Of a DNA stretch of 64,000 nt, positions 57,282 to 64,000 are shown piece by piece (within the stretch, counting starts at the first letter, position 1; the number at the start of each line of letters is the position of its first letter). The stretch spans positions 348,890,799 to 348,954,798 of the forward strand of contig NC_135497.1 of NCBI RefSeq assembly GCF_052857255.1, given 5' to 3'. The stretch is from Amblyomma americanum. Its lineage: Eukaryota; Arthropoda; Arachnida; Ixodida; Ixodidae. The notes beneath the pieces were generated by a model. It was not told where the DNA came from. It saw only the letters and a program-made list of their open reading frames with translations, and did no database searches. The position numbers were made by a program, and so were the translations under genes.

Positions 57282-58077
57282 TACCCCTGTCACACGGGCA
57301 CTTTCGATGCTCATTGAGTCAATGCTCATCGAACTCAATGCAGATCGACGGTTGTCACACGGCCACTTCCAAGCACATTCGAGCTCGATGCTGCTTGACT
57401 CGATGCCGATTCCTCAATGGTGCTTGAGATTCCAAGCACAATCGAAAACACTCTCGCTCTCGTGAAGCTATAAAAATAAACAAAGTTAACAAAACAAAAC
57501 CACAATTGTTGTTGTAATTGATTAAAATGTAAGACAGAACATTTTCAGGTACTATGCCTGCTAATATGCAAACATTTGAAAATAATCTCTACATCACGCT
57601 CCAAGCTTCGCCGTCAGTGTAAACAAAGATGGCGTCCTCCTACTCGTCGGCGCGGAAACTGTGGCGCGATCGCGAGACAGCCGCTCTCATGGACTGCTGG
57701 CAGGACCGCCTAAATGATTTGCGGCTCCAGAACAGAAACGCCACAGTCTATGCAGAAATCGCAGAGGCGTTGCGGACCCTCGGGTTCCTTCGCACAGCAG
57801 CAGAGGTGCGCCACAAGTTTAGAAACCTGACGCAGATACGCAGATGCACCGATTTGGCTACGGATTTGGCGGCCGCTGCCCCCGACTGCACAGTGTTGCC
57901 GGACATCGCCATGTTATGACTGTCGGTGGAACATTTGGCGCCACCTAACACACATGAGGGAAACTTCTCAATGAGCACTGAAAATGCCCGTGTAGTATCG
58001 GATGTTTTGAGCGTGCTCGAATATCTCGATGTAGATCGAGTTCAATGAGGATCGAAAGTGCCCGTGTGACAGGGGTA
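57282..58077 (+). mobile_element. Short non-autonomous Harbinger element (796 bp)
   Basis: Flanked by TTA target duplications (57,279-57,281 and 58,078-58,080), with about 36-bp terminal inverted repeats that differ at one position, starting TACCCCTGTCACACGGGCAC. The first bases resemble those of the 4.4-kb Harbinger, but the subterminal words differ (CTCATTGA, CATCGA instead of AACGGCAGTT), so a different family member should mobilise it. It encodes a Myb-like exon but no transposase. Confidence 0.92.
57629..57919 (+). pseudogene. Myb/SANT-like domain ORF in short Harbinger element
   Basis: A 96-residue open frame starts at an ATG in good context (ACAAAGATGG). KLWRDRETAALMDCWQDRLN, then VYAEIAEAL and VRHKFRNLTQ, align with exon 1 of the Harbinger Myb-like gene at 25,665 (W-x-E, D-x-W-x-D, YAE, VR-x-K-x-x-NL). 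In the 25.7-kb gene a splice donor follows at this point; here it is absent and the frame runs on into 20 unrelated residues. Likely an internally deleted relic of a Myb-like gene. Whether the short protein is made is unknown. Confidence 0.75.
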
Positions 58078-58080
58078 TTA

Positions 58081-58619
58081 AATTGCAGGACCGATTATGA
58101 TACTTCGGAAACATCAGCGCGCATTGTGTGCCTGCAGATCATTCCAAAAGTTGTGAACCTTAAAAACAAAACCAAATTTGAAGAAAACCTTGATTACTGG
58201 AGAGGAACAAAGGCAGGGTCGGCAGGGAGATCTTAGGAGCTTTTTTTATCGCTCGAACACGCGAAGGTTCTCTCAGCACGCTTTGAATAGTGCTATAGAC
58301 GACTGAGATGGCGTTGGTTGGGACACAGCTCGAGCCGTTGAAAAAAAGTGACAGGGATGCTCAGTGGGGGCCCTCATTTTGCATAGTGTTATTTTTTTCA
58401 AATAAAATATCAGTTGGTAGCTGCTTTAGGTCTAATCTTCCTCTTGTTTCGCCCGTGTCACCGCTCAGTGCATTCAAACAACAGAGTTATTTAAACCGCA
58501 CTTTCTCAATCGAAAGTATGGAGCCACATGCTCTGCTTTACTCATTAAAAAACAGTGCAACTAGGCTTGAGATGACAATCTTTTTCCATGATTTCTCTTT
58601 TCGTAATTAAGCAGTTCTT
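58081..58619. other. Intergenic, no gene recognised
   Basis: No recognisable feature. A 100-codon frame at 58,308-58,610 has no family signature. Confidence 0.35.
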
Positions 58620-59340
58620 CGAAAGATGACTTGAAATATTTTTTTCGCATGTGTGCGGACCCTAATCGTTGCTGCTTTCCCTCCCTTACAGCTGAGTTGT
58701 AATCCTAGAATTCCCCCACCTCCAACTGGGGAAGAAGAGCACCATGTACTTAGATTTTTACTGGTGTAACGTCCCCTCTCTTCTTAATATAAGAAGTTCT
58801 GATTTTTCTGGAGAGCAGACAAAGCTGCACTCCTCCGCATAATTTTGAGTAATGGTGGATGCTTCTTGAGCACCTCGTAAATTTTTCCTAAATTACCCCT
58901 GCTTGTCCGAATTGTGGTATCGGCTGCTTACATTGCGTTCAGAGGGCCCCCTAACCCTTCAAATTGATCCGCTAATTGCACGTGAACAACGTTAAAGACC
59001 GGAGGGGAAGGAACTGCTCCTTGCGGCGTGCCCCTCGTGACCATATGGATTTGAGTTGAGTGGTTGTAAGCTACCGGTGGGATTATCCTTGCAGTTGCTG
59101 CCGGCAATTGCTCCACCGTAGCGACACTTAAATAGAAATCACAGAAACACTGTCCGCAAAAACCCAGACACTCCTGAGGTCACCATGTGGAGGCCAAATC
59201 CGTGTCCTGCAGGTAAAGTAGAAGGCGAGAAGCATCCCTTCTACTCGACTGGCTCCCGCGCGGGAAAACAATGTCCTGAAGAGAACTGTGAGGAACTCCT
59301 GCCTTCTTGAGGGATCCGAATAACATAGCCCGTTCCGCGT
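58620..59340 (-). pseudogene. I/R1-type LINE reverse transcriptase fragment
   Basis: The minus strand reads IHMVTRGTPQGAVPSPPVFN (58,980-59,050), the motif B region of I/R1-like reverse transcriptases (TxGTPQGAVLSPLLFN). It continues as NAMQAADTTIRTSRGNLGKI, in which the YADD box has decayed, and SALQKNQNFLY. Upstream text is poor. The fragment ends within about 25 bases of the inner end of the right arm. Confidence 0.65.
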
Positions 59341-62300
59341 TCTACAATGTACAGCACTAATGGCATGCTGGAAACTATTCTGAAGAGTGGCCCATCAGTG
59401 CGGCAAGCTAATAACTAGGCCGTTACCCAGAGCAGCAGTCAAGAATCAAACCCCAGTTAAATATTCTTGATTATGATTTAAATTTGCTGAGAAATGAACA
59501 GAAGTTATTGTCCGATGACACGACGTTTCAAAACTTACTGGTTATTTCAAGCGCGGCGGCTGGGCGCTTCATCCAGCCCGCTTGTGCAATGTGCCTCTCG
59601 CGCGAGTGATTAACGACGGGATGCTACGTGCGCGCGGCCCTGAATATGCAGCGAATTTACCGTTTTGCGAATATGTGCAACAGCGCTTATAAGCACTGTC
59701 GCATGAGTGGCGCGAACATATTAATTTTTTTTGCATATGGCGTGCAAACCTACCCCCGTTTCTGATTACTTTTTGCTGTCACTTTCTTATGTACTTCTTG
59801 CTGTCCTCTCTATTTGCCTTTATTTCCGCCGGTTGCAGTTCCGGTGTTTGAGAGATTAGATAGCAATCTCCAGGCACGAAACATTTTTAGTTTCGTTTTT
59901 ATAGTTTCGTCAGTTGTTGTTGCCTTTGAAGCGATTGGTAAACTACTACATCTTCAAGGTGTGGCACCCTTAGAGTTGCAGGGGCTTTATAAGCACACAA
60001 ACCGCGGGAGTAAGAAGAGGGAGCCGTTTCCAGGGAACGATTAACACTATCCGGCGACTTTTAAATGTCCCATAATTGGTTTCCACAGCCTACTACACCA
60101 AGCACTCGAAGAAAGGTATATAATGCATCATGACCACGCCTTAGGCATTCTCTCTGGGATGACTGTCTTTGAAGGGGCAGAGGAGGCGTCCGGTAATGGT
60201 GGCCGGCTTATGTGTAGTTTGCATCCCTTCCTTTCAGAGAATACTCTCCAAGGTTTCGCTGACACCTTTACGTACGAGCTGCATGCGCGATTTTGCCACC
60301 GGCATGTCCTTAGCATATAAGCATATAGAGTTTTCGTTGCATCCTTTTCTGTTTTGAATAATACATCGAGTGAAAAATCTTGGGTATCCATTCCTAAGAA
60401 ATGTTTTCTTTTGCTGATGGTGAGTTTTAACAGTGCAATGGCAACCTCGCACCAAACGCAATGGGATGAAGTGTTTTCTTCAACACAAGGTTAGGTGAAA
60501 GACCATTTTCCGAGAGCTTCAGCTAAAAGAAACCAAGCGCCAGGCTTCGAGAGAACTTGTGCCCATTGGAAACCAGTAGGTACACGGCGGCACTGGGGAA
60601 CTAATCAAACACCGTTCTCGAGCCGCATGCTTAAAGCGATATGCCATGGCTGTTGTCGCTTGTTTTTAAAATAAATAAGCAAGAATTGAGAATCGTCCTA
60701 ACCAAAACTTCCTTGAATTTCTCTCTACCCTTCGGGCACAATTTCTGGCAGTGTTCCTCCTACAAAGATTACGAGAACAAGACGCACGGCTCGCAGCATC
60801 AAACGGTGAAGAAGTGGGAGAGGCGGTAACGCGAAGGGTCAAGGATGTGAGCAGGTGCTTATGTAGGGTGAAATTCTTTTTCAAGAGGTACACGGGCACC
60901 CGGTTGCAGATGGTAAGGGGGAGGAAGAAAAGGAGAATGGGGAGGGGTCCCCTGCTGTGCCATTGCCTCCCTTTATTTTTTTCCTCCTTTTATTTTTCCG
61001 CGAATCGTGGAGCGCAGTCCCTGGCTGCTTATTGAATGCGCTGTGTTTCTGCCCCCTACAGTGTGAAACATGACGTAGTCGGCGCCTCTGTGAAAACGGC
61101 CCGGAACGGTCATGGATGCGCTTTTGTCTGCAGGTTGTCATTAAAAAAACAGAACCGCTAATGTGCCAGTCCTGGCAAAGGGTCTCTCCACACGCTGACA
61201 AAAATCTGCCAGAAAGGACATCAGAGTTTCAGCTGACGATCAGTTACAATCTTTAATGCCTTCCACCAATCTACGAAATTCCACCAGCATTGTTAACAGC
61301 ACAGCGCATGGCACAGGTAAAGTGTGGCACAAAAACAAATATCGGATGATTTAGCGTGGTTCCGCCAAATGCAATTAGGAGTGCTAGCACTTCGGTTTTC
61401 AGTGCTGTTACGGTGTTCGGTTCCGTTGCGCACGGATGCAGTTGATGAAGACGATTGTATCCAAAACACAGCGCAAGATACTGCTATTTTAGGACCCAGA
61501 ATTTGCGGCTGCGGAGATGTTGCAGTTGTCTAATGCAGTAACCACCAAAACTGTTGTGTTTTCGCCACCCCAGGATCGAAACTCACTCGCGGCCGTAAAA
61601 CATTTCCGATTATTTTATTTGAGGTCAAGTAAATTTCAGACATAAAAATAGACCACTTCGAAATACAAAATTGAAGCCTCAGTGCCACAATAAAAATGCG
61701 ACACTGTCAGCCCGCTGTTTTTCTACTAGCGTGTGGAGGCAGCGGTTGGTATCAATGCGGCCGCTCGATGGAACCGCATCATCGAGTGGCCGTGGTTCTC
61801 ATCTGCTCACTCACTGAAAAAGACGGCACGTTGAAGGGCTTTCCCTCAGAGCCTTTACTTCGTTCCCTGTCATGCAACGTGAGTGCACTGTGTAGTTATG
61901 GCCTGTGTATAGTTCCAAATATAGCCGACCATTGTGAATGGGCTATACCCTTCTGCGGCCACGTAATTGGTGACAGCTTCAAAAAGCACGTGTCTTCGCT
62001 TTGTGTGGCAAGAAAACAGTCGAATGGAGCAAACTGTCTATTTCACGAGAGATCATTTGGTGACGAAAGGGGTTGAGCACGGTGCATCGAGTCTCCAACG
62101 CCACTATATCAAAGACAAAAGAACACCGCTAAGGAGAGCACAAAAATCAGGAGACTCGGTTAAAAAAACTAAACATTTTGACAGATTTGCCTGTCTGTTT
62201 GAGTTTGAAGACATAATAAACTGCACATCTCAGTCTTATCTGCACAACAAGCACAGAACTTGACAGAAAAAAAACAACGCACGTTATTCAAAGAACACTT

Positions 62301-62616
62301 AATGAACGGCTACCCAAGAAACTTTGTTCATAAAACCATTCAACGTATAAAACACGACAACATGCACCAAGAAATCAACGCACAAAGACCAACGCCGCCA
62401 CCAAAATACGTCTTTCTACCTGATGTCGGAGGTGTCAGGGATACCATCACCCGATTCCCGAAAAGGGGGAGTCTCCAGGGGGAGTCTACCTGTCCATAAA
62501 GACCAGCCGCGGCGAGAAGGAGCCCAAGCCATTGTCTACAAAATTCGTTGCGCCGACTGCGACGCAAGCTACAGCGCCGAAACCAAAAACCTCAAAGAAA
62601 CAATTTGGCAACATAG

Positions 62617-62839
62617 TCAAAAAACGCTAAGGCTCCCGTGTGCTGTGCGATGTCAGTGCACGATAAAGATCCCCAGGTGGTCGAAATTATTCCGGAGCCC
62701 TCCACTACGGCACATCTTCTTCCTTTCTACTTTCACTCCCTCCCTTATCCCTTCCCTTACGGCGCGGTTTAGGTGTCCAACGATATATGAGAGATACTTC
62801 GCCATTTCCTTTCCCCAAAAACCAATTATTATTATTACC
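62617..62839 (+). mobile_element. 5'-truncated tRNA-derived SINE in right arm
   Basis: It starts in the SINE body (AAACGCTAAGGCTCCCGTG), continues with GTGCTGTGCGATGTCAGTG and CCAGGTGGTCGAAATTATT, and ends with AATTATTATTATTACC. The tRNA head is missing. The left arm lacks it: there TTGGCAAAATAAAAACAAC is continuous (minus strand). The insertion splits the GIY-YIG coding region. Confidence 0.9.
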
Positions 62840-63229
62840 ATAAAAACAACGTCCGCGACATCGCAGGAGATTGCAATCCTGTAGTCGAACATTCCGAGGA
62901 CTCAGACCAGAGAATCAACTTCGAAGAAACCAGCATCCTAGTAACCGAAACAAATTACCACAAATGGCTCCTTCTGGAATCCTGCCACATCGAAACCACC
63001 CCGAACAACATTAACCGCACAAAAGGAAACCCGCTCCCAGTGTATGCCCAGGAACTTCAACGAAAAAACGTCGCCATTGAGAGCCTCCCCACATTGCGAC
63101 AACGTGACTAACAGCATTAACCCCCTCCCCCCTTCCTTCCCCTCTCCCACGCCTTTCGCATCACAGCTTTCGTTCCTTTGACCCCTTCCTCCCCTCCATA
63201 CTTAGAGACGCTAGCTGCTGCCCTCAGTC

Positions 63230-63275
63230 ACCCCTGATGAAGGAGCCGAGTCGGTTTTGAAACGTTCGGTTAAAA
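63230..63275 (+). ncRNA. Candidate hammerhead ribozyme of Penelope-like element
   Basis: CTGATGA at 63,234-63,240, a hairpin AGCCGAGTCGGTT (stem II) and GAAAC at 63,259-63,263 have the order and spacing of the hammerhead catalytic core. It lies downstream of the Penelope-like C-terminus, where these elements are known to carry hammerhead motifs in their terminal repeats. Stems I and III are not clearly delineated, so the cleavage site is not assigned. Confidence 0.55.
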
Positions 63276-64000
63276 TTAAAGATTTTTGGTTGGAGATGCG
63301 GAGTTTATTATGAGACTCGCTTACCACTGCAGATCGGCAGATATCTTATTCTTTATTGCCATTTATTTTCATATTGGTTTGAGTACGCATGCCGTCACTG
63401 TTCTTTTATTATTTTAATCGTGATGTCACTGTGCTCGTATACCTCTCAACGGGGAAACGTGAGCGCATGGACTGAGAATGCGGACAACGCTTTTTGAAAG
63501 ACACATGATCTCATCTGCCTCGCGTCACTGCACCCTAAGGCAACAAAACACAAATATCTACCGACAGGGTACTCCCGACGTGCAGCATTCATTTTCTCAG
63601 AAGTGAATGGACAACTTATAGAATTGCCGACTACAGGAAGGTTGCTTCCAACCAGCAATCCACGTTTGCAAACCACGTTTTCGCTTCCTGCTCTGCTTAC
63701 TGAAGGGGTTAGCATGAGGAGAGATGGTTTTCGGTTGGGAAACTGTAGAGGACGCTCGATATTCTGCCGGTGTGCTCCAAGGGCGGTTTTTTTTGGCGCA
63801 CTCGCCTTAAGTCGGCGCTCTTAACATACGACAGAACCGGTCTACGCAAGCCCACTGCAGGAGGCGCCGCCGAACCTCGGCGAGGCGCCGATATCTGTCC
63901 GTGCTAGACATCGGCGCCAGCTAACGGGCGCTCCCGCATATGTTGAAAGTGGGGTCCGGTTTACGACAATAGGAGTACAGCGGCGCTCTCGGTGACCTTT

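Larger units (their letters stand above)
62240..63300 (+). pseudogene. Penelope-like element remnant, GIY-YIG endonuclease region (right copy)
   Basis: The frame at 62,260-62,499 gives LFKEHLMNGYPRNFVHKTIQ and PPPKYVFLPDVGGVRDTITR, the linker after the reverse transcriptase in Penelope-like polyproteins. A shift of frame gives AIVYKIRCADCDASYSAETK with LKETIWQH: the GIY-YIG domain entry with the CxxC of the Penelope-type zinc finger, with Ser-Ala replacing the usual Ile-Gly of YIG. After an inserted SINE the domain continues (VVEHSEDSDQRINFEE, ETNYHKWLLLESCHIE, NNINRTKGNPLPVYAQEL). Less decayed than the left copy but broken by the SINE and a frameshift. Confidence 0.8.
59362..64000 (-). repeat. 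Right arm of large inverted duplication (continues past window)
   Basis: Reverse complement of 13,457-20,055 without the LINE. It retains the uninterrupted target sequence TATATTTGGAACTATACAC at about 61,918-61,936 where the left arm has the LINE. It carries its own SINE at 62,617-62,839. The spacer between the arms is about 39.3 kb. The 59.36-61.9 kb portion has no recognised gene. A 126-codon frame at 61,696-62,076 corresponds to the start of the 704-codon chimeric frame in the left arm but has no known family. Confidence 0.9.

Noticed and set aside
59362..64000. Arms as terminal inverted repeats of a giant self-synthesising transposon
   Set aside because: The spacer holds no DNA polymerase, integrase or capsid genes, only unrelated nested elements.

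Overview
The window reads as eukaryotic, repeat-dominated DNA, most likely from a hard tick (Ixodida). The best clue is the tRNA-derived SINE present in at least seven copies, which resembles the Ruka-type SINEs I know from ticks. CR1/L2-group, I-clade and RTE LINEs, a Penelope-like element, PIF/Harbinger and ISL2EU-type DNA transposons accompany it. I found no convincing host single-copy gene. Almost everything that codes is, or was, part of a mobile element.

Layout. 1-4.8 kb: mostly gene-free DNA with one SINE. 4.8-11.6 kb: a decayed ISL2EU-type DNA transposon with two convergent spliced genes, a SWIM/YqaJ-nuclease/PHD protein on + and a THAP-DDE transposase on -, into which a LINE RNase H fragment and a SINE have been placed. 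13.35-20.06 kb: the left arm of a large inverted duplication; it carries a Penelope-like element remnant (GIY-YIG region) and a 2.2-kb CR1/L2-group LINE inserted within the arm. 21.4-25.0 kb: 5' fragment of an I-clade LINE and an RTE LINE, both on -. 25,215-29,614: a structurally complete PIF/Harbinger transposon with TAA target duplication, 50-bp terminal inverted repeats, a three-exon Myb/SANT-like gene (+) and a DDE transposase (-) broken by a single TGA. 29.6-37.6 kb: sparse, with SINEs and an RTE end. 37.6-45.4 kb: a head-to-tail pile of LINE remnants (CR1-like 3' end, I-clade LINE split by a SINE with perfect 12-bp target duplication, CR1-like element with a 2A-like motif). 47.1-51.5 kb: a near full-length CR1/L2-group LINE on -, also with a 2A-like motif. 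54.6-55.8 kb: another truncated LINE. 57,282-58,077: a short Harbinger derivative retaining only a Myb-like exon. 59.36-64.0 kb: the right inverted arm, running off the window.

How the parts work together. Three two-component logics are visible. The Harbinger element pairs a Myb-like DNA-binding protein with a DDE transposase and has a regularly spaced array of AACGGCAGTT motifs next to its ends. The ISL2EU element pairs a THAP-DDE transposase with a YqaJ-type nuclease. The CR1-like LINEs begin ORF1 with a hydrophobic leader ending in a 2A-like DxExNPGP motif, preceded by repeated 5' UTR units. All copies carry disabling mutations except the Harbinger Myb-like gene; the 5'-truncated LINE inside the left arm has an open but incomplete reverse transcriptase frame.

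Exon boundaries, element limits and family names come from reading the sequence and from recognised motifs; no alignment or database search was run.
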